Origin: Herminiimonas sp. | GTDB taxonomy: Bacteria; Pseudomonadota; Gammaproteobacteria; Burkholderiales; Burkholderiaceae_D | Direction: 5' to 3' | Length of the DNA: 64,000 nucleotides | Assembly (NCBI GenBank): GCA_028292665.1 | Contig: JAQGLW010000083.1 | Location: forward strand, 1-64,000 | In this document: positions 50,552 through 60,758 of the stretch, in pieces | Position numbering within the stretch: position 1 is the first letter of the stretch | Layout: every line of letters begins with the position of its first letter | Made by a program: the position numbers and the translations under genes | The notes under the pieces: model-generated | Told to the model about the DNA's origin: nothing | The model's input: only the letters and a program-made list of their open reading frames with translations | The model's database searches: none

Positions 50552-52246
50552 TTACCCGATGCAAGCCCTGATTGTTTCCAGCAAGGCGTCATCCGGTACC
50601 GTTGTGATAATCGGCGTGCCAAGCGGCTTCAGCAGGATGAACTTGATCCGGCCGCCTTCGTTTTTTTTATCGACCTGCATCAGTTCCAGCCAGCGTTCGG
50701 TTCCGAGATCCGGCGCAACGGTGGGCAAACCGGCTGCCTGCACCAGTGCAACGATGCGTGCCTTTGCATCTGCATCGATGAATCCCGACCGATACGACAA
50801 ATCGGCGGCCATCACCATGCCGCATCCGACCGCCTCGCCATGCAGCCATTCGCCATAGCCAAGTCCTGCTTCAATCGCATGGCCGAAGGTATGGCCGAAA
50901 TTGAGAACGGCGCGCAGCCCTTCTTCGCGTTCATCCTGTCGCACCACCTCGGCCTTGATTTCGCATGAACGTTGAATCGCATAAGCCAGCGCCGCGGCAT
51001 CCTGGCCGACCAGTTTCGCAATATTGGCTTCGATCCAGTCGAAAAATTTTGCGTCGATGATCGCGCCATGCTTGATCACTTCCGCCAGTCCGGCTGACAG
51101 TTCGCGTGTCGGCAAGGTATCGAGCGTAGCGGTATCGGCTATTACCGCCTGCGGCTGATAAAACGCCCCGATCATGTTCTTGCCGAGCGGATGATTGATG
51201 CCGGTCTTGCCGCCGACCGAGGAATCGACCTGTGCCAGCAATGTGGTGGGCACCTGAACGAATGGCACGCCGCGCATATAGGTTGCGGCGGCAAAACCGG
51301 TCATGTCGCCAATGACGCCGCCGCCCAGCGCGATCAGGGTGGTTTTCCGATCGCATTTTTCCGCCAGCAGAATATTGAATATCTGCATCAGGTTTTCCCA
51401 GTTTTTCTCTTCCTCGCCGTCGGGCAACACGATCGTGGTTACCTGCTTGCCTGCGGAAATCAACGTCCGGGCAAGCTGGTCGAGATACAGCGGACCTACG
51501 ATCGTATTGGTCACGATCGCGGCCCTTGGTCCGGCCACATGCCGGCTAATGCCTTCGATATCGGAAAGAAGCGACTGCCCGATCGTTATCGGGTAGCTTC
51601 TGTCGCCCAGATCGACTGACAAGGTAACAGGAGTTGGTTGCTGCATCGTCATGTCGGATTCGAATGAAGTGTCTTTATCGCGCTGAGTCGCGGATGCGGT
51701 TTTGGCAAGCGGATTTGCGGCGAGTTCGAGCCGGGACAGAATTGTTTGCATCAGCCATTGTACGTTAGGCCGGCCGGTATCGATGGTGATGTGCGCTACC
51801 TCGCGGTAAAACGGCTCGCGCTGGCGTGAAAGGTCTTCAATGCATTTGCGCGGGTCGGCGGTTTGCAGCAAAGGGCGATTTTTGTCGTGGCTGGTGCGTT
51901 GCAGGATGCTGTTGACGCTGGCGCGCAGATAAATGACTGTACCGCGGGACTTGAGATAGGCACGGCTGTCGGAATTGAGGATGGCTCCCCCGCCGGTAGC
52001 CAAGACGATATCCTGCTGTGCCGTGAGATCGCGGATTACTTCCGCCTCGCGCTGACGAAAACTTTCCTCACCCTCAATCTCGAAAATCAAAGGAATCGAG
52101 GCGCCGGTACGCGCCTCGATTTCATGATCGGAATCGATAAATCGCTTATTGAGTTTTTTGGCAAGCGCGCGACCAACCGTGGTCTTGCCCGAACCCATCA
52201 AACCAACCAAAAAAATATTCCGAGACACGTTTACGAAATTTCCCAC
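50552..52246 (-). CDS. aroKB: Fused shikimate kinase - 3-dehydroquinate synthase (AroK-AroB)
   Basis: 564 residues in one uninterrupted frame with two shikimate-pathway enzymes. Residues 7-175 are shikimate kinase: Walker [10 protein letters not shown] (15-23), FIDSDHEIE and the ATGGGAIL loop. A linker of about 25 residues follows. From about residue 200 comes dehydroquinate synthase: [67 protein letters not shown] and the metal-binding [12 protein letters not shown]. In most relatives these are two adjacent genes. ATG codons at 51652 and 51646 could restart AroB, but no ribosome binding site precedes them and no stop separates the parts. The start is GTG at 52246 with AGGA upstream; a GTG six codons later is the alternative. 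Confidence 0.93.
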   Translation of the reverse strand: MGNFVNVSRNIFLVGLMGSGKTTVGRALAKKLNKRFIDSDHEIEARTGASIPLIFEIEGEESFRQREAEVIRDLTAQQDIVLATGGGAILNSDSRAYLKSRGTVIYLRASVNSILQRTSHDKNRPLLQTADPRKCIEDLSRQREPFYREVAHITIDTGRPNVQWLMQTILSRLELAANPLAKTASATQRDKDTSFESDMTMQQPTPVTLSVDLGDRSYPITIGQSLLSDIEGISRHVAGPRAAIVTNTIVGPLYLDQLARTLISAGKQVTTIVLPDGEEEKNWENLMQIFNILLAEKCDRKTTLIALGGGVIGDMTGFAAATYMRGVPFVQVPTTLLAQVDSSVGGKTGINHPLGKNMIGAFYQPQAVIADTATLDTLPTRELSAGLAEVIKHGAIIDAKFFDWIEANIAKLVGQDAAALAYAIQRSCEIKAEVVRQDEREEGLRAVLNFGHTFGHAIEAGLGYGEWLHGEAVGCGMVMAADLSYRSGFIDADAKARIVALVQAAGLPTVAPDLGTERWLELMQVDKKNEGGRIKFILLKPLGTPIITTVPDDALLETIRACIG

Positions 52247-52292
52247 AAGTCCTGAATAAATTATAAGGCCCCAATATGCGGATTCAACCGAT

Positions 52293-54437
52293 TTACCTCA
52301 CAACGACTTTGTCATTGATGATTTTGGGTGTAAGGAAAATCAACAGCTCGGTTTTATCGTTCGTACGGGAAGTTGTTTTAAACAGATTCCCGACTACCGG
52401 AATGTCGCCAAAGAACGGGACTTTAGTCACTGTATCCCGATCTTGTTGTATATAGATACCGCCAATTACGACCGTACCGCCGTTCTCGATAAGGACCTGG
52501 GTTTTCACATGTTTCGTATCGATTGCAAATCCTTGCAACGTCGCTTGACCGACACTGTCCTTGTTTACATCGACATCCAGAACCACGTTTCCGTCGGGCG
52601 TAATTTGCGGCGTCACTTCCAGCTTCAGATTGGCTTTGCGAAAAGCCAAAGATGTCGCACCACTGCTCGTTGCCGTCTGATACGGCAGTTCCGTACCCTG
52701 CTCGATAGTGGCTTTGAGCTGGTCCGCAGTAATTACCCTTGGACTGGAAAGAATTTTTCCTTTGCCGTCCGATTCCAGCGCGGACAATTCCAGACTGATA
52801 AATCGTGTCGCCGCAGCATTAAATAGAGTTAATGCAACTGATCCTGCGGAAGCTCCATTAAGGCCTGACGCTGGCAAATTTACTGCATTGCCATTAACGG
52901 TCTGCAATGCTGCTGAATTCAAACCCGGTACAGTAGCGCCGGCTCCGACAGCTCCTGCCTGTTGTTGACCGCCCAATTCAATAATACCCGGCTGATTGGT
53001 GTTGCTTGTCCTCTGGACGCCAAAACCAAGCTTTGCACCTAAATTTTTGCTGAATGTATCATTTGCTTCGACAATGCGGGCTTCGATCAACACTTGACGG
53101 CTCGGTATGTCGGTTTTTTGCACCAGCTTACGAATCTCTTCCAGTTTCGACACAATATCGGTAACAAAAAGCTGATTTGTCCTTGGGTCGATTACCGCAC
53201 TGCCGCGCTTCGACAGAATGCTGCGGCCGCTGCCGCCTGCATTGTCCAGGAGCTGCTTGAACGCATCCGCCTTCTGATAATTCAGTTGAAATGTTTCAGT
53301 CCTTACCGGCTCAAGTTCCGCTATCTGCGAACGCTGCTCGAGTTCGAGCTTCTCTTTGGTCAGCAATTCGTCCTTTGGCGCGATCCACAATACCGTGCCG
53401 TTCTTGCGCATATCGAGGCCCTTGGCCTGCATCACGATATCCAGCGCCTGATCCCACGGTACGTCCTTCAAACGCAATGTCAGGTTGCCGTTGACGGTGT
53501 CGCTCGTGATAATGTTCAAACCGGTGAAATCTGCAATGACCTGCAGCACCGCCCTGACTTCCACATTCTGGAAATTCAGCGACAATTTCTCGCCGCGGTA
53601 GCCTTGCGTGCCCTGAGTCAGTTTATTCGGCTCTTCCTTGATCGGCTTGACTTCAATCACCAATTGAGAATCGCTTTGATAAGCACTGTGTTCCCATAAG
53701 CCTTTCGGTTCGATGACCATCCGAACGTTTTCACCTTGCGGCGTGGTAGTGATCGTTTGCACCGGCGTGCCGAAGTCAGTGACATCCAGACGGCGACGCA
53801 AAACTTGAGGCAACGCCGCCTTCATAAAATCAACCACGATGGTCTGGCCTTGCTGACGCACATCGACTCCGATCTGGTTGTCGGGCAAATCCACCACGAT
53901 ACGCCCTTCGCCTGCCACGCCACGCCGAAAATCAATGTCGCGAATATTCTGCTTGCCTGTTGCAACAGGTGCGGAAGACACGGGAAGACCGGCTGAATTG
54001 ACTGCAGTGGCAATGCCGCCGGAACCATCGATCGTCACGATAACGCTATTACCCTCGATCGCAGTTGCGTAATTCAATGGCCGCTTCAGATTGAACACCA
54101 GGCGCGAACGCTCACCGGCTTGCACCACGTTCACATTCCGGACGTCACCCAGAGCTATCTCCTGGACTGCGGCACCGGTTTCATTACTGGTGGCGGAAAA
54201 ATCAAGCGCAATGCGTGCCGGACTGTTGATGGAAAATCCGACCGGTGGTTTAGCGACGGGTTTTTTAAGAGATATCTTCACGATGACGTTTGAACCTTGC
54301 TGGTTCGCACTGATCGATTCGATTGCATTTTCCTGTGCGGCCGCCAAGCTGCCGATACTCGCAAGGCAGACAAAAACGCACTGTTGAAATCTTTGGCGAG
54401 TGAGCACGTTCAGGCTTGTATTTTTAAGCATCATCAT
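52293..54437 (-). CDS. pilQ: Type IV pilus secretin PilQ
   Basis: 714-residue outer-membrane secretin through which the pilus emerges. An N-terminal signal region precedes AMIN domains (peptidoglycan-binding, about 35-240). A short STN/N0 domain ([31 protein letters not shown]) and the secretin_N and C-terminal secretin domains follow, with the late motifs [20 protein letters not shown] and [37 protein letters not shown] lies 9 bases before the ATG at 54437, which overlaps the pilP stop (ATGA). The last gene of pilMNOPQ proper. Confidence 0.96.
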   Translation of the reverse strand: MMMLKNTSLNVLTRQRFQQCVFVCLASIGSLAAAQENAIESISANQQGSNVIVKISLKKPVAKPPVGFSINSPARIALDFSATSNETGAAVQEIALGDVRNVNVVQAGERSRLVFNLKRPLNYATAIEGNSVIVTIDGSGGIATAVNSAGLPVSSAPVATGKQNIRDIDFRRGVAGEGRIVVDLPDNQIGVDVRQQGQTIVVDFMKAALPQVLRRRLDVTDFGTPVQTITTTPQGENVRMVIEPKGLWEHSAYQSDSQLVIEVKPIKEEPNKLTQGTQGYRGEKLSLNFQNVEVRAVLQVIADFTGLNIITSDTVNGNLTLRLKDVPWDQALDIVMQAKGLDMRKNGTVLWIAPKDELLTKEKLELEQRSQIAELEPVRTETFQLNYQKADAFKQLLDNAGGSGRSILSKRGSAVIDPRTNQLFVTDIVSKLEEIRKLVQKTDIPSRQVLIEARIVEANDTFSKNLGAKLGFGVQRTSNTNQPGIIELGGQQQAGAVGAGATVPGLNSAALQTVNGNAVNLPASGLNGASAGSVALTLFNAAATRFISLELSALESDGKGKILSSPRVITADQLKATIEQGTELPYQTATSSGATSLAFRKANLKLEVTPQITPDGNVVLDVDVNKDSVGQATLQGFAIDTKHVKTQVLIENGGTVVIGGIYIQQDRDTVTKVPFFGDIPVVGNLFKTTSRTNDKTELLIFLTPKIINDKVVVR

Positions 54438-54976
54438 TTCTTGTTCTCCTGCAACTCTAACTTCGCTTTACGTTCGACCCAATCGCCGGACGCATCTTGT
54501 ACGATTTCCTTCAGTTCGACTTCGGTATCGGTTACCTTGGTGATCATGCCGAAATTCTGCCCGATATAGTTGCCGGCCTTGACTTGATAGACTGTCTTGT
54601 CGGCTTGCAGCAACGCATAGCTCAAACCAGGTTTTTCCAGCGTGCCGACCATTTTCAGCGTGTCAAGCGGATAACTCTCCAGCGGTTCCCGACGACGATC
54701 AAGGTCCGGTTTGAAAGCACTGCTTGAACTGGATTGCAGCTTGGCGAATGCCACAGCAAGCTTTCCCGGATTATAGGGATCGACGGCATTTTTACCATCA
54801 TAGATAAAAGGAATGAATTTTTTGGGCTCCGACAATTTCGGAATAGCCACTTTAGTTTGGCGTTTGGTTTCGTCCATCCACTGCCTGAGTTCCTGAATGC
54901 CGCCATCACCGCACCCTGCCAAGCCGGACAATAGCGCGATTGTCATCACAATGCGTTCATTACGGGAGATCATCAT
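54434..54976 (-). CDS. pilP: Type IV pilus inner-membrane lipoprotein PilP
   Basis: 180-residue lipoprotein linking the PilN/PilO complex to PilQ. The lipobox LAGC is at about residues 19-22, followed by a disordered stretch. The beta-sandwich domain includes PLESYPLDTLKMVGTLEKPGLSYALLQADKTVYQVKAGNYIGQNFGMI. GGGAG precedes the ATG at 54976, which overlaps the pilO stop. Confidence 0.94.
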   Translation of the reverse strand: MMISRNERIVMTIALLSGLAGCGDGGIQELRQWMDETKRQTKVAIPKLSEPKKFIPFIYDGKNAVDPYNPGKLAVAFAKLQSSSSSAFKPDLDRRREPLESYPLDTLKMVGTLEKPGLSYALLQADKTVYQVKAGNYIGQNFGMITKVTDTEVELKEIVQDASGDWVERKAKLELQENKK

Positions 54977-55632
54977 TTCTTGGCTCCCTTTTTATCACCT
55001 GCAGCTTTGCGTTGTGCCGATACTTCGTCCTTATCGAGATAACGGAATGTCTTGGCTACCGCATCCAATGTCAATACACCGCCGTCCTTGGCCGCAACAA
55101 GGCTCATGTTGTTTAACGTTACGATACGCGGCAAATTGGCGATATCGCTCGTGAAGGCCCCAACGTCGTGATAATTGCCTGTCACCTTGATGTCAATGGG
55201 CAATTCTGCGTAATAGTCTTTTACGACTACCTGCCCCGGCCTGAACAATTCAAATTGCAAACCACGACCCAAGCCTGCCTGGTTGATGTCGGACAGAAGC
55301 GCATCCATTTCCGCCTTGCTCGGCAACTGTTTTTCCAGTGAGGCGACATATTCGCCTACCTGTTCTTTTTGTTTACGCAAACCATCTAGATTGATCGCTT
55401 GTTGTACCTTGGTCTTGTAAGATTCTTTCAGCTTTACTTCTTCCTGCTCGCCAAGGTTAAGCGTTTCCAACTGGCTATCCCAATAAAGAAACCATCCTAA
55501 TCCGATGGCGGCAACCAGTACGCCCACGCCGCATAATGCCCGCGGGATGAGCGGCCATTGGCCTGGATGCCGGCCGTTCAGACCGCGAAACTGCGCACTG
55601 ACCAGCTCTCCCAAATTTTTCAAATCTGCCAT
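54973..55632 (-). CDS. pilO: Type IV pilus inner-membrane protein PilO
   Basis: 219-residue bitopic protein. One N-terminal membrane helix (ALCGVGVLVAAIGLGWFLYW) precedes a coiled coil (about 45-100, LGEQEEVKLKESYKTKVQQAINLDGLRKQKEQ) and a periplasmic ferredoxin-like domain with AELPIDIKVTGNYHDVGAFTSDIANLPRIVTLNN. It pairs with PilN. A charged Lys/Ala tail ends the protein. Confidence 0.94.
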   Translation of the reverse strand: MADLKNLGELVSAQFRGLNGRHPGQWPLIPRALCGVGVLVAAIGLGWFLYWDSQLETLNLGEQEEVKLKESYKTKVQQAINLDGLRKQKEQVGEYVASLEKQLPSKAEMDALLSDINQAGLGRGLQFELFRPGQVVVKDYYAELPIDIKVTGNYHDVGAFTSDIANLPRIVTLNNMSLVAAKDGGVLTLDAVAKTFRYLDKDEVSAQRKAAGDKKGAKK

Positions 55633-55647
55633 GGTGCGTCTCTCGTA

Positions 55648-56286
55648 TCAGGGTTTCTTTGACGCGGCACCGGCCGCCGCACCAGCAGCACCAGCTTTGA
55701 CCGGGCCTGAAGCAGCTTGCTCCTTGTCTCGCGGACGCTTGATGCCGACGTTGATGGTGAAATCGAAGACCTTTTTCGCGTCTTTCCCTTGACCCACGCC
55801 GGTCGAGCGTATTTCGATCAAGTCCGGACGTTCGAGCCAAGGCGAGTTATTGCTTAAATTGCGCAGCAATTCGGATACACGCTCGTTGGATTGCGCATAA
55901 CCATTGAGGGCTACGCGCTGACCAGTCTGCTTGAATGTACGGAGGTAGACCCCTTCAGGAACCTGCTTGACCAGTTCATCCATCAAATACACGGGCTGAT
56001 TGCGGTCGCTCTGCAAATCTTCCACCGCTTGCTGACGCGCTTTGAGCGCTTCAATTTCCTGCTTGAGCGTTGCGATTTCCGCGATTTGGGCATCCAGTCT
56101 GGTATTTTCCGCCTTGATAAAATCATTTCGTTGATTCTGGTTCGAAATCTTGGTCGCAATAAACCCGCCGACCACCAGCACGATTAAACCGCCGAAAACA
56201 AGAGAAACCAGCAACATTGCATAAAACGCATTTTTACGTTCCTTGCGTTTTGCTTCACGATGCGGAAGTAAGTTGATTTTGATCAT
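55648..56286 (-). CDS. pilN: Type IV pilus inner-membrane protein PilN
   Basis: 212-residue bitopic protein whose short cytoplasmic N-terminus INLLPHREAKR carries the conserved INLLP motif that binds PilM. A membrane helix (FYAMLLVSLVFGGLIVLVVGGFIA), a coiled coil (about 60-95) and a periplasmic domain (VPEGVYLRTFKQTGQRVALNGYAQSNERVSELLRNL) follow. The C-terminus is Ala/Gly/Pro rich. Its start overlaps the pilM stop by one base. Confidence 0.95.
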   Translation of the reverse strand: MIKINLLPHREAKRKERKNAFYAMLLVSLVFGGLIVLVVGGFIATKISNQNQRNDFIKAENTRLDAQIAEIATLKQEIEALKARQQAVEDLQSDRNQPVYLMDELVKQVPEGVYLRTFKQTGQRVALNGYAQSNERVSELLRNLSNNSPWLERPDLIEIRSTGVGQGKDAKKVFDFTINVGIKRPRDKEQAASGPVKAGAAGAAAGAASKKP

Positions 56287-57365
56287 CAGTCAAATCTCCG
56301 CATCGCCAATCCGCACGCGACCAGATATGCCGGCGCTTCATTCCGCAATTGCTTTTCCCGTATGGCAGGCGACAATTGCATGCCTTTGAAGGGACTCACT
56401 ACCGAGGTCGAGATCTTGGTGCGGCTTGCTATGATTTCCACCAGGCCGGGAATAACCGCACAGCCTCCCGCCATGAAAATCTGATCGATCCGCGTGTATG
56501 GTGTAGAGGTAAAGAAAAACTGGATCGCGCGCGTCACTTCCAGTGCCGCGCTTTCCAGAAATGGCTCAAGCAGCTCACTTTCGTAACCTTGCGGCAGGTC
56601 ACCGGTTTTTTTCTTCGTTTCGGCTTCTTCCTGAGATATTCCGTAAGCACGCACAATATCCTGTGTTAATTGATTGCCGCCGAACGGCTGCTCGCGCTCG
56701 TAAAGCGGTTGTCCATCCAGTAGTACTGAAATGTGCGTAATCTGGGCGCCAATCTGGAACAATGCGACGATTTGACCTTGCCCGGCCTGAGGCAACTGAT
56801 CGGTAATACGTTCAATGGCAGCTCGGGCGGCATAGGATTCGATATCCATTACAGTCGGTTTCAGGCCGGCAGCTTCTGCAACAGCCACGCGGTCTTCGAC
56901 TTTCTCCTTGCGGGTTGCCGCGAGCAATACCTCGACATCCTCCGGAGAGTTTTGCGCCTGCCCGATGACATCGAAATCGAGACTCACTTCATCGAGCGCA
57001 AATGGAATATATTGATTTGCCTCCGTTTCCACCTGAAGCTCCAGCTCATCTTCAGAGAGGCCGCCCGGCAGAATGATTTTTTTGGTGATGACGGACGCAG
57101 GAGGCAGTCCCAATGCAACCAGCTTGGCACGCGTGCCGCTTTTTTTCCAAACCCGGCGCACCGCTTCCGACACTTGTTCGATGTTTTCGATGTTGCCATC
57201 CACAACCGCACCGCGCGGCAGCGGTTCTGTTGCATAGCGTTCGAGGCGCAATTCGTTTTTGCCGATTTCCGACAGTTCAACCAGCTTGACGCCTGACGTG
57301 CTGATGTCCAGACCAATTAGCGGAACATTCTTTTTGCCTAGTAAAAATCCAAGATCTAAAGCCAA
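56286..57365 (-). CDS. pilM: Type IV pilus assembly ATPase-like protein PilM
   Basis: 359-residue actin-fold cytoplasmic protein (FtsA/SHS2-like) that binds the PilN tail. The phosphate 1 loop is LIGLDISTSGVKLVEL, the second is LFQIGAQITHISVL, and the adenosine region is IFMAGGCAVIPGLVEII. It is the first gene of the pilMNOPQ-aroKB-dgt transcript. Upstream is a 354-bp gap shared with divergent mrcA. Confidence 0.96.
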   Translation of the reverse strand: MALDLGFLLGKKNVPLIGLDISTSGVKLVELSEIGKNELRLERYATEPLPRGAVVDGNIENIEQVSEAVRRVWKKSGTRAKLVALGLPPASVITKKIILPGGLSEDELELQVETEANQYIPFALDEVSLDFDVIGQAQNSPEDVEVLLAATRKEKVEDRVAVAEAAGLKPTVMDIESYAARAAIERITDQLPQAGQGQIVALFQIGAQITHISVLLDGQPLYEREQPFGGNQLTQDIVRAYGISQEEAETKKKTGDLPQGYESELLEPFLESAALEVTRAIQFFFTSTPYTRIDQIFMAGGCAVIPGLVEIIASRTKISTSVVSPFKGMQLSPAIREKQLRNEAPAYLVACGLAMRRFD

Positions 57366-57719
57366 GAGCGTTTCTCCCCGAAAACGTGGTTTTCCATGTG
57401 AACGTATCTTCCAGGCATTGGTCTAATTTCGAAATAGGAAGCTAGCATTCAAAAAATCCGTTTAAAAACCAGTGTTTAGGCGACATTTATCAAACGTTAC
57501 ATTAAATCGTAGCAATAAGGTTCCGAAAGTGTAAAGCACTTTCCGTAAAGTAATTTGCAAATCCGTTGTCAAAACCCCACGCTAGGATATATTAGCCGCC
57601 ACGTTATGTTAGCAATCAGTTATTACTGTTTCTAAAGGACTATCGCTTAGTCCTGTTACGTGCCGTTATAATGAGGCCAAGCAAGATTTTCCACTCGATT
57701 TTCATCTCATCCTTTCCGC
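57366..57719. promoter_or_regulatory. Divergent regulatory gap between pilM and mrcA (354 bp)
   Basis: No gene is seen here. For mrcA, a perfect -10 TATAAT lies at 57667-57672, about 48 bp before the start, with no good -35. For pilM, a perfect TTGACA is at 57567-57572 on the minus strand, but the matching -10 (TTTACG) is weak. A dyad GAAAGTG (57525-57531) / CACTTTC (57537-57543) with a 5-base spacer lies beside the latter and could be an operator. The region is distinctly AT-rich. Confidence 0.5.
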
Positions 57720-60083
57720 ATGACCTCTTCCAATACCAACGGTAACACCCCACAGAAACTGCCCAAGCGTCAATTCAGCATGTTCACGCGCGTTGCCGTC
57801 GGCGTCGCCGGAGTTCTTGCCGGACTGGCTTTAATCAGCGTACTGCTGGTCGGCTTCATGCTGGCAATGGCTTATCCGAATCTGCCTGCGCTTGATTCAC
57901 TGACCGATTACCGGCCTAAAATCCCCCTCCGAATTTTCTCCGCAGATAATGTGTTGATTGGCGAATTTGGCGAAGAGCGCCGCAATGTGGTGCACTTCAA
58001 GGAAATTCCCGATGTGATGAAGAAAGCGGTACTCGCTATTGAGGATGACCGTTTTTATGAGCATGGCGGCGTTGACTACCTGGGCATCGCGCGTGCGGCC
58101 ATACATAATCTGACTGGCGGCACCAAACAGGGTGCTTCTACCATTACGCAGCAAGTCGCGCGCAACTTCTTTCTGTCCAGTGAGCAAACCCTCAGACGCA
58201 AGCTGTATGAAGTTTTGCTGGCTTGGAAAATCGAGCAAAACCTGTCGAAAGACCAGATTCTTGAAGTTTACATGAACCAGATTTATCTGGGGCAACGCGC
58301 CTATGGATTCTCGTCTGCGGCACAAATTTATTTCGGCAAGAAATTGTCCGAAATCACGATTGCGGAAGCAGCGATGCTGGCAGGCTTGCCGAAAGCGCCG
58401 TCTGCCAATAATCCGGTGGTGAATCCGAAGCGGGCCAAGGCTCGTCAGCAATACATCCTGCTTCGCATGCAAGAGCTCGGCTACATCACCGACGCGCAAT
58501 ATGCGAAAGCCAAGGAAGAAGAACTCAAGATCAAGATGGACAGCAACGAATTTGGCATCCATGCCGAGTATGTGGCTGAAATGACGCGGCAATTGGTGTA
58601 TGAACAATTCAAGGAAGAAACATATACGCGCGGTCTGAGTGTCTTCACCACCATCACCAAAACCGATCAGGATGCCGCCTATATTGCATTGCGCCGAGGC
58701 GTCATGGACTATGAAAAACGCCATGGTTATCGCGGGCCGGAAGGTTATATGGAAATTCCGTCCGCCAAAAATGAAGCCGAAGATGCGATTGAAACCGAGC
58801 TTGCCGATCATCCGGACAGTGACGATCTGGTTGCCGCTGTCGTACTGGAAGCATCACCGAAAAACGTGCTTGCGGTGTTGGCATCCGGAGAAGAAATCAC
58901 CATCAGCGGATCCGGCCTGAGTTTCGCCGCCAACCTGTTAAGCGACAAGGCAGCGCCGAACCGCCGCGTCAAGCGCGGCGCCATCATCCGCGTCGTTCAG
59001 GAGGGCAAAGCCTGGAACATCACACAGATGCCGGAAGTCGAATCGGCGTTCGTCTCCGCCAATACCGAAGATGGCTCGATCCGCGCACTGGTCGGCGGGT
59101 TTGACTACAACCGCAATAAATTCAATCATGTCACCCAGGCTTGGCGTCAGCCGGGCTCGTCGTTCAAGCCCTTCATATATTCTGCGTCGCTTGAAAAGGG
59201 CCTGTCGCCTTCGACCGTCATCAACGACTCGCCCATTTCCTTCGACGCCGGACAGACCGGCGGCCAGGCATGGGAGCCCAAGAACTACGACGGCAAGTAT
59301 GAGGGCCCGATGACGATGCGCAAAGGTCTGACCAAATCGAAGAACATGATCTCGATTCGCATCCTTAATAAAATCGGTGCAAAGTACGGCCAGGAATATG
59401 CGACACGTTTCGGTTTCGATGCGGACAAGAATCCTCCGTATCTGACACTGGCGCTCGGTTCAGGCGCAGTCACTCCGCTGCAGATGGCGGGAGCGTACGC
59501 AGTCTTTGCGAATGGCGGTTATAAAGTCAATCCTTATCTGATTTCAAAGATTACCGATGCAAGCGGCAAGATATTGTCTCAAGTCAATCCCGACCGAGCC
59601 GGCAATGAAACAAATCGCGTCATCGACGTACGCAATGCCTTTCTAATGGATAGCATGTTGAAAGACGTGGTCAAGTATGGAACTGCAGCCAAAGCGGGCC
59701 AGGCCTTGAAGCGCCCTGACCTTGCCGGTAAAACCGGCACTACCAACGATTCGATCGATGCGTGGTTTGCAGGCTATCAACCGAAAATAGTCGGCATTGC
59801 ATGGATAGGTTTCGATCAGCCAAAAAACCTGGGCAACAGAGAAACCGGCGGCGGCCTCGCATTGCCGATCTGGATCGGCTATATGCAGAAAATATTGAAA
59901 AACATGCCGGTCGAAGAACGTCCGGTGCCGGATGGCTTGATACAGGCCGGCAACGATTACTTCTATGCCGAATACCCGCCAGGCGCGGGAGTGCGCAATC
60001 TCGGCCTGGGCGAGCGTGCGCCCGGCGAAACTCCTTCTGCAACGGAAAAGACGAAGGACGAGGTCAAGAACGAATTGTTCTGA
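57720..60083 (+). CDS. mrcA: Penicillin-binding protein 1A (bifunctional transglycosylase/transpeptidase)
   Basis: 787-residue class A PBP that polymerises and cross-links peptidoglycan in the periplasm. An N-terminal membrane anchor covers about 24-52. The glycosyltransferase domain has the catalytic Glu in AIEDDRFYEHGGVDYLGIARA and ASTITQQVARNFFLS. An OB-like insert follows. The transpeptidase domain has SxxK in PGSSFKPF (about residue 480), SxN in LTKSKNMIS (about 540) and KTGTTND (about 670). Its placement divergent from pilMNOPQ is the usual pseudomonad/betaproteobacterial arrangement. Confidence 0.97.
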   Translation: MTSSNTNGNTPQKLPKRQFSMFTRVAVGVAGVLAGLALISVLLVGFMLAMAYPNLPALDSLTDYRPKIPLRIFSADNVLIGEFGEERRNVVHFKEIPDVMKKAVLAIEDDRFYEHGGVDYLGIARAAIHNLTGGTKQGASTITQQVARNFFLSSEQTLRRKLYEVLLAWKIEQNLSKDQILEVYMNQIYLGQRAYGFSSAAQIYFGKKLSEITIAEAAMLAGLPKAPSANNPVVNPKRAKARQQYILLRMQELGYITDAQYAKAKEEELKIKMDSNEFGIHAEYVAEMTRQLVYEQFKEETYTRGLSVFTTITKTDQDAAYIALRRGVMDYEKRHGYRGPEGYMEIPSAKNEAEDAIETELADHPDSDDLVAAVVLEASPKNVLAVLASGEEITISGSGLSFAANLLSDKAAPNRRVKRGAIIRVVQEGKAWNITQMPEVESAFVSANTEDGSIRALVGGFDYNRNKFNHVTQAWRQPGSSFKPFIYSASLEKGLSPSTVINDSPISFDAGQTGGQAWEPKNYDGKYEGPMTMRKGLTKSKNMISIRILNKIGAKYGQEYATRFGFDADKNPPYLTLALGSGAVTPLQMAGAYAVFANGGYKVNPYLISKITDASGKILSQVNPDRAGNETNRVIDVRNAFLMDSMLKDVVKYGTAAKAGQALKRPDLAGKTGTTNDSIDAWFAGYQPKIVGIAWIGFDQPKNLGNRETGGGLALPIWIGYMQKILKNMPVEERPVPDGLIQAGNDYFYAEYPPGAGVRNLGLGERAPGETPSATEKTKDEVKNELF

Positions 60084-60183
60084 TATGCACGTTCGTTGCG
60101 ACAAGCGGCGTCGGAAATAGCTGGCTCGCCAGCCGCTCGGGAAACCCGCTTCATCACATCGGACGTGCCGGCCCCATATTTAT

Positions 60184-60522
60184 CTAATCGTCGGCACTGA
60201 GGATCAGCGCAATGCCGGCTTGCGCGCTGACCATTGCCGATAGCGCGGCAAACAACTCCGATCCGTCACGCGAGTCGATCCAGTACCGCCCGTCACGCTT
60301 ATAGTGGAATCCGCCCGATTTGGCGGCAATCCACATTTCCTGCATCGGCGCCTGGCTGTTGATAATGATTTTTGTACCGTTATCGACAAACTCGATTTCC
60401 AGCACATTGCCGGCGCGGCTGGATTCGACATCCAACCCGCGGGTATCCGCTGCCCGTTCCAGCGCTGCTTCGATTTCATCGAGCGTGGTCTCGGCCAATG
60501 CCAAAAATTCTGATTCTGTCAT
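60184..60522 (-). CDS. cyaY: Frataxin homologue CyaY
   Basis: 112-residue iron-binding regulator of Fe-S cluster assembly on IscS/IscU. It has an acidic N-terminal helix TLDEIEAALE and strands LEIEFVDNGTKIIINSQAPMQEMWIAAKSGGFHYKRDGRYWIDSRDGSELFAALSAMV, the frataxin core. The ATG at 60522 follows GGAG; the next in-frame ATG upstream overlaps that site. It is divergent from the LptM-like gene. Confidence 0.96.
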   Translation of the reverse strand: MTESEFLALAETTLDEIEAALERAADTRGLDVESSRAGNVLEIEFVDNGTKIIINSQAPMQEMWIAAKSGGFHYKRDGRYWIDSRDGSELFAALSAMVSAQAGIALILSADD

Positions 60523-60560
60523 GCTACACTCCATTAGTTTCCCAAACCGTGATTCTAATC

Positions 60561-60746
60561 GTGAAGTCCACTTTTAATTTGCCGCGCCTCGCCGCTATTT
60601 CAATCGCTATTGCGCTGACAAATCTGCTGACCGCATGCGGTCAGATGGGCCCGCTCTATATGCCGGCCAAACCCGCGCCTGCCGCTACGCCTGCCAATAC
60701 CGCGATTCCGGCACCCGCCGTCACTCCCGTTCCCGCTTCCAGATAA
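60561..60746 (+). CDS. lptM: Small LptM-like lipoprotein
   Basis: 61-residue lipoprotein with a GTG start at 60561. The signal peptide VKSTFNLPRLAAISIAIALTN ends in the lipobox LLTAC, followed by GQMGPLYMP, the hallmark of LptM (YifL), which aids LptD assembly in E. coli. A Pro/Ala-rich tail completes it. A GTG four codons earlier (60549) is an alternative; no strong ribosome binding site is seen for either. It sits between cyaY and lysA, a conserved setting. Confidence 0.85.
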   Translation: MKSTFNLPRLAAISIAIALTNLLTACGQMGPLYMPAKPAPAATPANTAIPAPAVTPVPASR

Positions 60747-60758
60747 CTCCATTCAACG

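Noticed and set aside
51640-51660. Separate aroB start at the internal ATG codons
   Set aside because: No Shine-Dalgarno precedes either ATG and no stop codon ends aroK before them, so a single fused product is the simpler reading.
57897-58811. A 304-codon minus-strand frame inside mrcA
   Set aside because: It overlaps the essential glycosyltransferase domain of PBP1A and shows no family features.
60100-60183. Short GC-rich hairpin (GCTGGC-TC-GCCAGC) between mrcA and cyaY
   Set aside because: The stem is short with a two-base loop and no T tract, so I could not support it as a terminator.
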